From an uncultured Oscillibacter sp. (lineage in GTDB: Bacteria; Bacillota; Clostridia; Oscillospirales; Oscillospiraceae): DNA of 43,489 nucleotides. The notes beneath the pieces were generated by a model. It saw only the letters and a list, made by a program, of their open reading frames with translations. It made no database searches and had not been told where the DNA came from. Each line of letters starts with the position of its first letter. Positions within the stretch are counted from its first letter, which is position 1. Below are positions 7,411 through 14,825 of this stretch, one piece after another. The position numbers and the translations under genes were made by a program. The stretch is from NCBI GenBank assembly GCA_947244595.1, contig CAMXKT010000005.1, forward strand, positions 1-43,489, read 5' to 3'.

Positions 7411-7455
7411 ATCATTCATCAATGATAAAATATATTGACATTCATTGTTTAATGA
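7411..7455. promoter_or_regulatory. Paired repressor operators
   Basis: ATCATTCATCAATGAT (7411-7426) and TCATTGTTTAATGA (7442-7455) share the dyad TCATT-N4-AATGA. The second lies between the -35 and -10 boxes of the rightward promoter and the first lies just upstream. Their centres are 30 bp apart, about three helical turns, which would suit cooperative binding by the adjacent XRE repressor. Confidence 0.75.
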
Positions 7456-7463
7456 TTTATGCT
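7435..7463 (+). promoter_or_regulatory. Rightward early promoter
   Basis: TTGACA (7435-7440), a 17-bp spacer and TATGCT (7458-7463) form a near-consensus sigma-A promoter. Operator 2 occupies the spacer, so repressor binding should shut it off. It points into the gene at 7507 and away from the repressor. Confidence 0.8.
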
Positions 7464-7506
7464 TTACGTGTAGGGTGAACCGAAACGAACAATGAAAGGA
7501 TCTCCG

Positions 7507-7707
7507 ATGATGGAAAGTTGCCTCACTTGTATCAGTATTGCAGCAGCCGTTATATGCGGCATAGGATGGCTGATGCGTTGGGTCGCGTGTGCGGCGCTTA
7601 TTAAATACATGATCGATAAAGGCACCCCGCTTCCATCAGACGCAGAGATAGAGGAATGCTGCACCTATGTTTGGAAAAAACTTTTCCATATTAAAACTGA
7701 CTTTTGA
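7507..7707 (+). CDS. Small membrane protein of the early promoter
   Basis: This 66-residue protein has a hydrophobic N-terminal half (LTCISIAAAVICGIGWLM and a second weaker segment) and an acidic, then basic C-terminus (PSDAEIEECCTYVWKKLF). The start at 7507 is chosen because AAAGGA lies 6 bp upstream; ATG 7492 is possible. It occupies the place of a cro gene but shows no helix-turn-helix. Its 3' end overlaps the convergent DUF2513 gene by 17 bp. I do not recognise a function. Confidence 0.6.
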   Translation: MMESCLTCISIAAAVICGIGWLMRWVACAALIKYMIDKGTPLPSDAEIEECCTYVWKKLFHIKTDF

Positions 7708-8119
7708 CGAGCTCGCCTACGACGTTAGCTGCAATTGAGAACACCGACTCCAGGGTTTTGACGCCCATTTTTTCAGCTATGGACTTAACCTTCGACCATA
7801 CCTTGCCGTTCCGTATCTTCCCTAAGAACTCATGTCCTTTGGGCGTAAGATCGGCAATCAGCATCTTGTACGGAGAAGAGCCTTCCACCATCGTAAGAAG
7901 GTCTGCCTCAACACAGTAATTGACATGGTAAATCAGCTCGTCACTGCTGTATTTCCTCAGCAGTTCCTCTTGGTAGGGCCGCGGCGGAATAATTTCCATA
8001 CCCGCCTTCTCCATAGATTCATTCAGCCCAATGTCAACAAAAATACAGAATTTGCGAAGTCCAGTATTATCCTCCACACAAAGCAGCGTGTCGCGAATAC
8101 AGTCTAAATTCAGTCGCAC
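7691..8119 (-). CDS. DUF2513 family protein
   Basis: This 142-residue protein opens with the family's typical LNLDCIRDTLLCVED and has the central region YSSDELIYHVNYCVEADLL and a LTPKGHEFL segment resembling a winged helix. DUF2513 proteins are common in Bacillota prophages near the lysogeny switch, and their role is not established. Translation starts at GTG 8119 behind AAAGGA. It is transcribed leftwards towards the early promoter region and converges with the gene at 7507. Confidence 0.8.
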   Translation of the reverse strand: MRLNLDCIRDTLLCVEDNTGLRKFCIFVDIGLNESMEKAGMEIIPPRPYQEELLRKYSSDELIYHVNYCVEADLLTMVEGSSPYKMLIADLTPKGHEFLGKIRNGKVWSKVKSIAEKMGVKTLESVFSIAANVVGELVKSQF

Positions 8120-8177
8120 AATATCAATCCTTTGGAAGAGTAAATGTCCTGGAAATGTGTGTTGTTTATTTTACCAT

Positions 8178-8192
8178 TTACGCAAGGCGTAA
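8178..8192. promoter_or_regulatory. Palindrome upstream of second XRE gene
   Basis: TTACGC-AAG-GCGTAA is a perfect 6-bp-arm dyad 35 bp upstream of the XRE gene start at 8227 and between that gene and DUF2513. It is a plausible operator, perhaps for the XRE protein itself. I see no convincing -35/-10 pair around it. Confidence 0.4.
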
Positions 8193-8226
8193 GCAAGCCC
8201 CAATTTCATCGAAAGGAGGTGAGGCT

Positions 8227-8430
8227 GTGAAAATTCGTAAGTTCCGGGAGGCCGCGGGCTTGACCATGAAGGAGTTGGCGGGCAAAGTTGGCGTATCTGT
8301 CGCCACCGTGTCCCGCTGGGAAAACGGCGAGGATCTCCCGGCGGCGGGCAGACTTCCCCTTCTGGCGGGCGCCCTCGACTGCTCCATCGACGAGCTGTTC
8401 GGCCGCGACTCTCCCCCGGCGGCGGGCTGA
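8227..8430 (+). CDS. Small XRE-family transcription regulator
   Basis: A 67-residue helix-turn-helix protein starts at GTG 8227 with AAAGGAGGTGA upstream. Residues 3-58 form the whole XRE domain (FREAAGLTMKELAGKVGVS, then ATVSRWENGEDLP). It could be a Cro-like or early-operon regulator. It is the first gene of the long rightward early operon and is followed 37 bp later by an excisionase-like gene. Confidence 0.85.
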   Translation: MKIRKFREAAGLTMKELAGKVGVSVATVSRWENGEDLPAAGRLPLLAGALDCSIDELFGRDSPPAAG

Positions 8431-8467
8431 CGCCGGTCAACCTAATCCAGAAAGGAGGTGTACAGAC

Positions 8468-8731
8468 ATGAAAGACCATCCTACATCCTTTGACGAGCTG
8501 CCCATGGTCTTGACGGTCAAGGACGTTGCTGCGGCGCTGAACATCGGTTATAACAGCGCCTATGAGCTGGTCCGGAGCGATCAGATCAAGTGCATCCGAA
8601 TTGGAAAGACCTACCGGGTCCTCAAGGATGAACTCCGGCAATTCCTTGGAGCGCCGGAGCCGTCGCAGCCACCACCTCTGCCGACGATCGGAAGCCTGCG
8701 GCGGCGGCACGGGAGAAGACCCAATACCTGA
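8468..8731 (+). CDS. Excisionase-like HTH protein (paralogue of 2709-2999)
   Basis: This 87-residue protein has an HTH-17 domain (VLTVKDVAAALNIGYNSAY, then ELVRSDQIKCIRIGK) and a Pro- and Arg-rich tail. The order and wording of the domain closely follow the protein next to the integrase, so the two look like diverged copies. ATG 8468 follows AAAGGAGGTG. Being in the early lytic operon, it is a good candidate for the true excision factor, or it may regulate transcription. Confidence 0.75.
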   Translation: MKDHPTSFDELPMVLTVKDVAAALNIGYNSAYELVRSDQIKCIRIGKTYRVLKDELRQFLGAPEPSQPPPLPTIGSLRRRHGRRPNT

Positions 8732-8763
8732 CTCGACCATATCACAAACAGGAGGAAAACACC

Positions 8764-9226
8764 ATGTCAGAACTGTCCCAAAACATCTACCGGACCGGGC
8801 GGATTTGTACCGGCCTCACCCAGGAGGCGGCGGCGGAGCAGATCGGCGTCGCGCCTGAAACACTCCGGGCCTACGAGAGCGGCCGGCGGATTCCCCCCCG
8901 GTGACGTTGTGGAGCGGATGGTGGTCTGCTACCGGGCCCCGGCCCTCGCCTACCGCCATCTCCGTGAAACCAGCGGCCTGCTCACATACGTGGTCCCGGA
9001 GCTGGAGGCCCGCAGCGCCTTGGAGTCGGCGGTCAGAGTGTATCTGCTGCTGTCCCGCTTCGCCAAGAGCCAGGCCGTGGACCGTCTGCTGGAGATCGCC
9101 GAGGGCGGCGTCAGCCAGCGGGAACAGGCCGAGTTCGAGCGCATCACAGCGGATCTCCGGGAGCTTGCCCGCCCCTGTCTGGAGCTGGATGTATTCTGGA
9201 GGACCGCCGGAAAGGAGCCGCTATGA
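8764..9226 (+). pseudogene. XRE-type regulator split by a C7-tract frameshift
   Basis: From ATG 8764 the frame encodes an XRE domain (GLTQEAAAEQIGVAPETLRAYESGRR) and then stops at TGA 8902-8904 just after a run of seven C (8893-8899). Removing one C restores a frame to 9226 that continues with GDVVERMVVCYRAP and a helical C-terminal domain of about 105 residues. The full product would be about 153 residues. The cause could be a real mutation, a phase-variable tract, +1 ribosomal slippage or a sequencing error. The gene overlaps nothing and follows the excisionase-like gene closely. Confidence 0.75.
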
Positions 9227-9304
9227 AACGCGCAAAAAAAGACCGCCCCGAAGCGGAAACTTCGGAGCGGCGGTGTCCAGGGCTTCAGCCGAGGAACAAG
9301 GTCT
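9227..9304. other. Hairpin between early genes
   Basis: CCGCCCCGAAG (9243-9253) pairs with CTTCGGAGCGG (9260-9270) with one mismatch over a CGGAAA loop. There is no T tract, so it is more likely an mRNA processing or stability element than a terminator. A frame opening at 9223 over this hairpin looks non-coding. Confidence 0.4.
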
Positions 9305-9463
9305 ATGCTTATTATAGCAAAATCTCGGCAAAATGCAAGCCCCAATCTGGACGGGGGAGGGGGTGCCCTCCCCATGTCCTGGGCCATGATATTGACCTAT
9401 ATCGGGGCGGCCGGGCTGGTGAGCCAGCTGGCCCGCCTGATCGACTGGATTGAGAGGAGCTGA
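9305..9463 (+). CDS. Small hypothetical protein with one membrane helix
   Basis: A 52-codon frame from ATG 9305 ends at 9463, 5 bp before the initiator gene. Its C-terminal part (SWAMILTYIGAAGLVSQLAR) is a hydrophobic or amphipathic helix. An internal ATG at 9374 would give 29 residues and has GGGGAGGGGG upstream. The tight spacing suggests it is translated, but I know no function. Confidence 0.4.
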   Translation: MLIIAKSRQNASPNLDGGGGALPMSWAMILTYIGAAGLVSQLARLIDWIERS

Positions 9464-9468
9464 CGGCG

Positions 9469-10248
9469 ATGCTGCAAATACTGACCTGCCGGATGGACAT
9501 TGCCGAGAAGTACGGTGTTGACGCCGCTGTGTTCCTGCATAACATCGTCTACTGGACTCTGAAAAACAAGGCGGAGGGCAAGCATTTCCACGAGGGCCGC
9601 TACTGGATGCAGGCCAGTCTCAAAGGGATGGCGGCCCTTTATCCCCTCTGGTCCGCCCCACAGATCAAGCGGCTGATTGCCAAGCTGCGGGAGAGCGGGG
9701 CGCTGCTGGTAGGTGACTTCAACGAGGACCGCATGGTCCGCACAAACTGGTACGCACCCAGCGACGAAATCCTGACTCTTTACGAGGCATTCCCCATTGG
9801 ACGAAATCGGAAAATGCAAGAGACGAAATCGTCCGCAGGTGGGACGAAATCGGAAAATGTTAATAAGGTAGAAGAAGAGTCTATAGAAGATATACCCCCC
9901 TTACCCCCCAAAGGGGGGAAGCGCGCGGGGCGCAAAAAGGACAAGTCCGTGCCGTCCTGGAACCCGGAGCGCTTCGAGGCGTTCTGGGAGTACTACCGGA
10001 CCCACGCCCGGGGGGAGGACCGCCAGGGAGCGGCGAAGGCGTGGGACAAGCTCCAGCCGGACGACGCACTGATCGACACCATGGCCCGGGCCCTCCGGGA
10101 GCAGGTGCGGTCGGAGTCCTGGCAGGACGGCGTGGGCATCCCCTACGCCAAGACGTGGCTCAACAACGCCCGTTGGAAGGACACACCAAAAGCCCCGCAT
10201 GAGCCGGAGCCCCCGGAGGAGGAAGGCAGGCAGTACGGATGGCACTGA
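9469..10248 (+). CDS. Phage replication initiator / replisome organiser
   Basis: This 259-residue protein has an N-terminal winged-helix-like domain (residues 1-105, with SAPQIKRLIAKLRESGALLV as recognition region), a polar linker, and a C-terminal domain (about 155-250; FEAFWEYYRTHARGEDRQGAAKAWDKL) like the DnaD/DnaB-loader tail of Bacillota phage initiators. Such proteins bind the origin and recruit helicase. The linker DNA contains three iterons, as in lambda O. The stop overlaps the helicase gene start by 10 bp, so the two are translationally coupled. Confidence 0.8.
   Translation: MLQILTCRMDIAEKYGVDAAVFLHNIVYWTLKNKAEGKHFHEGRYWMQASLKGMAALYPLWSAPQIKRLIAKLRESGALLVGDFNEDRMVRTNWYAPSDEILTLYEAFPIGRNRKMQETKSSAGGTKSENVNKVEEESIEDIPPLPPKGGKRAGRKKDKSVPSWNPERFEAFWEYYRTHARGEDRQGAAKAWDKLQPDDALIDTMARALREQVRSESWQDGVGIPYAKTWLNNARWKDTPKAPHEPEPPEEEGRQYGWH
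9799..9859. repeat. Iterons inside initiator gene (origin candidate)
   Basis: GGACGAAATCGGAAAATG occurs at 9799-9816 and 9842-9859, and the shorter GACGAAATCG at 9822-9831. The units step by 22 and 21 bp, two helical turns. An A/T-rich stretch (about 9858-9894) follows directly. Iterons plus an AT-rich element inside the initiator linker is the lambda-type origin layout. Confidence 0.65.
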
Positions 10249-11657
10249 AGAACCCCCGCCAATCGCTGGAGGCGGAGCAGGCCGTTGTCGGCTCTCTGCT
10301 GGTAGCCGGTACCATGGGCGACGCGGAAATCATCCGGGGACTGCTGTCCGCCGTCCATGAGGAAGACTTGCTGAACCCGGTGGACAAAGCGGTCTTTCAG
10401 GCCGCCCGGACCCTGTTCCGCTCCGGCGGCGCCGTGGACCCCATCACCATCCGGGACCGGATCGGCGGCCAGTACTCCGACTACCTGGCCCAGCTCATGG
10501 ACATCACGCCCACCACCGCCAACTGGTCGGAGTGGGCCCGGATCACCCACGAGCAGGCCGCCGTCCAGCGGGCCAGGGCCCTGGCGGAGCCGCTGTCCCT
10601 GGCGGTGACCCTGGACGACTGCCGCCCTGTCAGCGCCCAGCTGGGGCAGCTCCTGTCCGACGGGCGGCGGTTGGATACCTGGACGGTCCCCCAGCTGCTG
10701 GACAGCTTTTTTGAGAGCCAGGACCCGGACGCCCCGAAGCCGGAGTATGTCACCTTCGGCCTCCAGGTGCTGGACGAGGGGAGCTACATAGAGCCGGGGG
10801 ACGTGGTGGTCATCGGCGGCTACCCCAGCGACGGCAAGACGGCGCTGTCCCTGCAAATGGCGTGGCACATGGCCAGGAAATACCGGGTAGGCTTTTTCTC
10901 CCTGGAGACAGACCGGAGGAAGCTCCGGGACCGCCTCATCGCCCACGCCGCCGGCCTGGACCTCTCGGACATCAAGCGCCGGGCGCTGGATGACGCGGCC
11001 TGGGAGAGCCTGGCGAAACAACAGGCCGACCTCGCCAAGCGGGACCTGACCCTGGTGGAGGCGGCGGGCATGAGCGCGGCGGACATCGAGACCGCCAGCC
11101 GGGCCTATGGCTTCCAGGTTATTTTCATCGACTACATCCAGCTGGTGGTCCCGGAGGGGTCTTCGGGCGGGACCCGCAGCGAACAGATGGCGTCCGTCTC
11201 CCGGGCCCTGCACACCTTCGCGCAGAAAACCGGGACCCTGGTGGTGGAGCTGGCCCAGCTGACCCGCCAAGATAAAAAAACGGACAAGTACGGGAACGAG
11301 ATACGGCGGGATCCTACCATGCACGACCTGAAGGAGTCCGGCCAGTTCGAGCAGGACGCAGACATGGTCTTGCTGCTCTTCCGCCCCGGCCCGAAGGACA
11401 AGGGCCCTGATAACCTGGAACTCAACGAGGAAAACCACCGCCTCCTGAAAATCGGCAAGAACAAGGAGGGACGCTGGGGCGACTGGGTGCTGTACTTCGA
11501 CGGCGGGAAGCAGACTTTTTCCGTCGTGACCGACAGCAGAGGCGTCATGCGGAGGTTCCAGGCGGAGGGCCGGAAGGCCAGGGTACGCAATAAGCGGGAC
11601 CCAGACCAGGTGGAGATCAAAGAGCTGGAAGGGGAGCAGAAGGACCTGCCGTTTTGA
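10239..11657 (+). CDS. DnaB-type replicative helicase
   Basis: This 472-residue protein has a DnaB N-terminal domain (residues 6-130, starting with SLEAEQAVVGSLL) and a RecA-like C-terminal domain. Walker A is GGYPSDGKT at 193-201, Walker B is VIFIDYIQLV near 290-300, and the arginine-rich region with ELAQLTRQ and DLKESGQFEQDADMVLLL follows. It would unwind DNA at the phage fork, loaded by the upstream initiator. Length is close to bacterial DnaB. The start overlaps the initiator stop. Confidence 0.95.
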   Translation: MALKNPRQSLEAEQAVVGSLLVAGTMGDAEIIRGLLSAVHEEDLLNPVDKAVFQAARTLFRSGGAVDPITIRDRIGGQYSDYLAQLMDITPTTANWSEWARITHEQAAVQRARALAEPLSLAVTLDDCRPVSAQLGQLLSDGRRLDTWTVPQLLDSFFESQDPDAPKPEYVTFGLQVLDEGSYIEPGDVVVIGGYPSDGKTALSLQMAWHMARKYRVGFFSLETDRRKLRDRLIAHAAGLDLSDIKRRALDDAAWESLAKQQADLAKRDLTLVEAAGMSAADIETASRAYGFQVIFIDYIQLVVPEGSSGGTRSEQMASVSRALHTFAQKTGTLVVELAQLTRQDKKTDKYGNEIRRDPTMHDLKESGQFEQDADMVLLLFRPGPKDKGPDNLELNEENHRLLKIGKNKEGRWGDWVLYFDGGKQTFSVVTDSRGVMRRFQAEGRKARVRNKRDPDQVEIKELEGEQKDLPF

Positions 11658-11666
11658 GGAGGACAC

Positions 11667-11975
11667 ATGAACGACGATTTGATTAGCCGATCCGCATTAT
11701 TGGAGGCGCTTAAGCCCTTGCGTATCCAAGCTCTGGTTTTGCAGTACATTGCGGCTGCCCCGGCTATTGACGCCGCCCCGGTCGTGCATGGACAGTGGGA
11801 CGGAGAGAGCGACGGCTATGCCAAAACCGATGATGGCGAAATGGCTCCGGTAATTGATGTCTGGTATTGTTCCAACTGCGGCTAGTGCATTGATGAAGGA
11901 ATCGACGATGAGACCGTTTTACCAGACTACTGCCCCAGCTGCGGCGCAATGATGGACAAGCCCCTGCCGTTTTAA
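11667..11975 (+). pseudogene. Zinc-ribbon phage protein interrupted by an in-frame amber codon
   Basis: From ATG 11667 (AGGAGG upstream) the frame encodes a protein of a type common in Clostridia phages (LISRSALLEALK, AAPAIDAAPVVHGQW) and reaches the first half of a zinc ribbon, WYCSNCG. TAG at 11883-11885 then stops it. The same frame continues with CIDEGIDDETVLP and the second metal half DYCPSCGAMMDK to TAA 11975. Without the TAG the product would be 102 residues; with it the zinc site is lost. TAG is used as a true stop elsewhere in this prophage, so the code is not altered. Confidence 0.75.
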
Positions 11976-12017
11976 ACAACACATACGCCGCCCCAGGGCG
12001 GCTGAAAGGATACGCTT

Positions 12018-12785
12018 ATGAAAACCATAGCAATCTTAAACCTGAAAGGCGGGACGGCGAAGACCGTCACGGCGGCCACCATGGCCCGGTGCCTTTCGGC
12101 GGAGCATGACAAGCAGGTGGTGCTGATCGACGCCGACCAGCAGGGCAACCTGTCCCAGTACTTCGGCGTTACGGACACCAGCGGCTGCGGCAATACCTGG
12201 ACCCTGCTGACGGACGGCGCCGGCTACTGGCCGGACTTCGTGACCCCGGCGGGGCCGAACCTGGACCTGATCCCATCCGGCATGGAGCTGGCCCGGGCGG
12301 ACCTGCCCAACAGCGGCGCCAAGGTGACGCAGATCGAGGAGCTGCGGACGGTCCTGGCCGAGGACGGCGAAGATTACCTCATCATCGACCTGCCGCCCTC
12401 CCTGGGCCTGGCCTCCCAGGCGGCGCTGCTGGCGGCGGATGAGGTCATCATCCCCATCCGGTTGGACGTGTTCTCCACGGCGGGCATGGCGGAGCTGACG
12501 CGGCAGGTGGACTCCATGCGCAGCGTCAACCCCCGTCTCCGGGTGGCTGGCATCCTAGGCACCCAGTTCCAGCGGACCGCCGAGGAGCGGGAGATTCACC
12601 GCCTGCTGGCGCTGGAGTCCGGCCTGCCGGTCTTCCATACCCGGATTCGCATGAGCCCGCCGGTGCCCAAGAGCATCGCCGCCCGGGAGAGCATCCTGAC
12701 CTTCAGCCCCCATTGCGGGGCGTCGAAGGATTACCGGGCCTTTGTGCGGGAGTACTTGGAGGGAGGCGAAAAGCGTGGGCTATAG
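12018..12785 (+). CDS. parA: ParA-type partition ATPase
   Basis: This 255-residue protein has the deviant Walker A KGGTAKT (residues 10-16), the A' region VLIDADQQGNLSQYFG, and Walker B YLIIDLPPS. It resembles Soj/ParA of chromosomes and plasmids and lacks the N-terminal HTH of P1-type ParA. It should bind non-specific DNA with ATP and move ParB-parS complexes. It overlaps the ParB-like gene by 11 bp. A ParA in an integrating phage suggests a plasmid-like stage or an adapted role in replication or packaging. Confidence 0.95.
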   Translation: MKTIAILNLKGGTAKTVTAATMARCLSAEHDKQVVLIDADQQGNLSQYFGVTDTSGCGNTWTLLTDGAGYWPDFVTPAGPNLDLIPSGMELARADLPNSGAKVTQIEELRTVLAEDGEDYLIIDLPPSLGLASQAALLAADEVIIPIRLDVFSTAGMAELTRQVDSMRSVNPRLRVAGILGTQFQRTAEEREIHRLLALESGLPVFHTRIRMSPPVPKSIAARESILTFSPHCGASKDYRAFVREYLEGGEKRGL

Positions 12786-14646
12786 TCTGGGAGACGTGCT
12801 GAAACAGCAGCTGAAAGGGACCGGCGAAAATGTGTCCAACTTGGACACATCCGGCGGCCGGGAGCAGATCGAGTACATATCCCTGGACCGGATCGACAGC
12901 GACCCGAGGAATTTCTACACGCTCTGCGATCTGGAGGAGCTGGCGGCCAGCATCGAGCTTGTGGGCCTCCAGCAGCCCCTCCGGGTCCGGGAGAACCCGG
13001 AGGCAGAGGGCCGGTTTATCATCGTCTCCGGCCACCGTCGCCGGGCGGCGCTCCAGAAGCTGGTGGACGAGGGCCGGACGGAGCTTCAGGAGGTCCCCTG
13101 TATCAGGGAGACGGCGGCGGGCTCCTCCGCCCTCCAGGAACTGCGGCTGATCTACGCCAACAGCGACACACGGGTCTTGACCTCCGCCGAACAGGCCAAG
13201 CAGGCGGCCCGGGTGGAGGAGCTCTTATACCTGCTCAAGGAGGAGGGGATGGAGTTCCCCGGCCGGATGCGGGACCAGGTGGCGGCGGCGTGCAAGATCT
13301 CCGCCCCGAAGCTGGCCCGGCTGAAAGTCATCCGGGAGAAGCTGGCCCCGGAGTACATGGCCCTTTTCGAGAAGGACAAGCTGCCGGAGCAGACGGCCTA
13401 CGCCCTGGCCCGCCTTCCGGAGGATTTTCAGAGGCGCATGGCCAACGCCCTGTCGGATATCCCCAGAGGCAGCACCGTCGAGGAGGTGCTGAAGAAGTAC
13501 AACGAGGGCTGGCGGTGGGAGCCGGAGCTCCAATGCCCGGACGGGAAGCCCTGCAAACGGGGGGACACGTTCCTTCGGCGGGACTGTGAGTCGGACTCCT
13601 GGAAGTCCTTCTGCGGCGGGAATACCTGCTGCCTGGAGTGCGAAAACGCGAAAGCCAGCTATTACCCATGCGAGCGCATGTGCTCCAAGGCCAAGGCCCA
13701 GAGGAAAGAGGAGAAGAACAAGAAGGATGAGGCGGAGTATAAGCGGAAGCAAAAGGCGGGCCGGGCGTACCAGAAGGAGACCCAGGTCTATGCAAAGCGG
13801 CTCCTCCCGGCCATTGACGCCGCCGGGCTGCCGGGAGAGGAAATTATCATCTGGCGTTGGGACCGCTGCGCGGTGGCCGATATTCGCCGGTGGGCCTCTG
13901 GAGAGTTCGACGACCCGGCGAAATGGAGCTGGGCGCGTCTGGAGCCGGGCGAATGCCAATATGAGGTGAAAGTGGCCACTCTTCTGGGCTGTACAACGGA
14001 TTTCCTCATGGGCCTGACCGACGACTTCCGCCCCCCGGCAGCCCCGGAGCCGCCCACCCAGGAAGAGCCCGCCCAGGATGTGTCCAACTTGGACACATTG
14101 TTCGAGGTCGACTATATCCCCAAAGAGGACGCAGGGGAGGATGAGCCCCCTGTCCGGCGCGTCCGCTGGGAGAGCCGTGGCCGCACGCCGCCGGAGGGCA
14201 AGCCGATCCTCACCTATGCGCTGGACAACGACGGCCCGGTCTACCGCCCGGCCATATGGAAGGACGGACAGTTCAGGTCCCCGAACGGGAAGAAAGTCCT
14301 GTCCGGCCTCCAGTATACCAAATGGCTGGAGGTCCCGCCTCCCGCCTCCGGCGAGGAGTTCCAGCTGGAGCAAACGGAAGGACAGCTGGTAATCTCCGGC
14401 TGGATGCCTGGCGGGACGTTCCCGCGGCAGTCTTGCGAGGTGGTGGCGGCTTTCCGGCTGGCTGGAACGGACGGCAATCCCGACACATACCTTCAGCGCC
14501 TCTGCTGGTTCGACGGCATGAATTTCCTGTTCAAAAAAGGCGGTCCAACGTTCGACGCGGAGTGCATCCGCTGGATGGCCCTGCCGCCGGTGGAAGACGA
14601 TGTGTCCAAGTTGGACACAAATACAGGTGAGGAGGAGCGCGCATGA
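12775..14646 (+). CDS. parB: Large ParB-like protein with Cys-rich insert
   Basis: GTG 12775, behind GGAGGGAGG, opens a 623-residue protein. Residues 30-110 are a ParB/Srx N-domain with the CTP-binding-type motif GHRRRAA; residues 115-245 are a helical DNA-binding part (PEQTAYALARLPEDFQRR). A Cys-rich segment (about 250-305, ten or more Cys) and a Lys-rich coiled coil follow, then a C-terminal domain not seen in ordinary 280-residue ParB. The gene itself holds three copies of the dispersed palindrome at codons 19-25, 435-441 and 609-615, all read as VS(N/K)LDT. It probably binds those sites, by analogy with ParB-parS. Confidence 0.85.
   Translation: MGYSLGDVLKQQLKGTGENVSNLDTSGGREQIEYISLDRIDSDPRNFYTLCDLEELAASIELVGLQQPLRVRENPEAEGRFIIVSGHRRRAALQKLVDEGRTELQEVPCIRETAAGSSALQELRLIYANSDTRVLTSAEQAKQAARVEELLYLLKEEGMEFPGRMRDQVAAACKISAPKLARLKVIREKLAPEYMALFEKDKLPEQTAYALARLPEDFQRRMANALSDIPRGSTVEEVLKKYNEGWRWEPELQCPDGKPCKRGDTFLRRDCESDSWKSFCGGNTCCLECENAKASYYPCERMCSKAKAQRKEEKNKKDEAEYKRKQKAGRAYQKETQVYAKRLLPAIDAAGLPGEEIIIWRWDRCAVADIRRWASGEFDDPAKWSWARLEPGECQYEVKVATLLGCTTDFLMGLTDDFRPPAAPEPPTQEEPAQDVSNLDTLFEVDYIPKEDAGEDEPPVRRVRWESRGRTPPEGKPILTYALDNDGPVYRPAIWKDGQFRSPNGKKVLSGLQYTKWLEVPPPASGEEFQLEQTEGQLVISGWMPGGTFPRQSCEVVAAFRLAGTDGNPDTYLQRLCWFDGMNFLFKKGGPTFDAECIRWMALPPVEDDVSKLDTNTGEEERA
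12831..12849. repeat. Dispersed palindrome site 3, in parB 5' end
   Basis: TGTGTCCAACTTGGACACA is a perfect copy with central C. It lies 56 bp into the ParB-like gene and encodes VSNLDT in its flexible N-terminus, which suits autoregulation or a centromere next to parAB. Confidence 0.85.
14079..14097. repeat. Dispersed palindrome site 4, in parB linker
   Basis: This perfect 19-bp copy with central C lies in a Pro/Glu-rich linker of the ParB-like gene and again encodes VSNLDT. Confidence 0.85.
14601..14619. repeat. Dispersed palindrome site 5, in parB 3' end
   Basis: This perfect 19-bp copy with central G lies 27 bp before the ParB-like stop codon, encoding VSKLDT in the disordered C-terminal tail. 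Confidence 0.85.
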
Positions 14647-14825
14647 GAATTTTGAAAACCGGGGACCCGTGTCCGCTCTGCGGACAGCCCATCCGCCTGG
14701 CGGACCCGGATGCCCTGCGGCTGCTGGCGGCTATCGCGGACATTGTCGGACTGCCGGACCCGGGGGAGGAGGGCTATGGCGATGGGAACACGGTTCAAGG
14801 CCCCGGAGGGAGAACTGCGGAGTAA
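14643..14825 (+). CDS. Small CxxC protein
   Basis: A 60-residue protein starts with an ATGA overlap with the ParB-like stop. It contains one CPLCGQPI knuckle near the N-terminus and a LADPDALRLLAAIADIVGL helix. The knuckle could bind zinc only as a dimer or with a partner. Its last 50 bp overlap the next gene. Function unknown. Confidence 0.65.
   Translation: MRILKTGDPCPLCGQPIRLADPDALRLLAAIADIVGLPDPGEEGYGDGNTVQGPGGRTAE

Noticed and set aside
9223..9453. 76-codon frame after the frameshifted regulator
   Set aside because: It runs over a strong hairpin and a low-complexity G-rich tract and has no protein-like pattern. A different frame (9305-9463) is slightly more credible.
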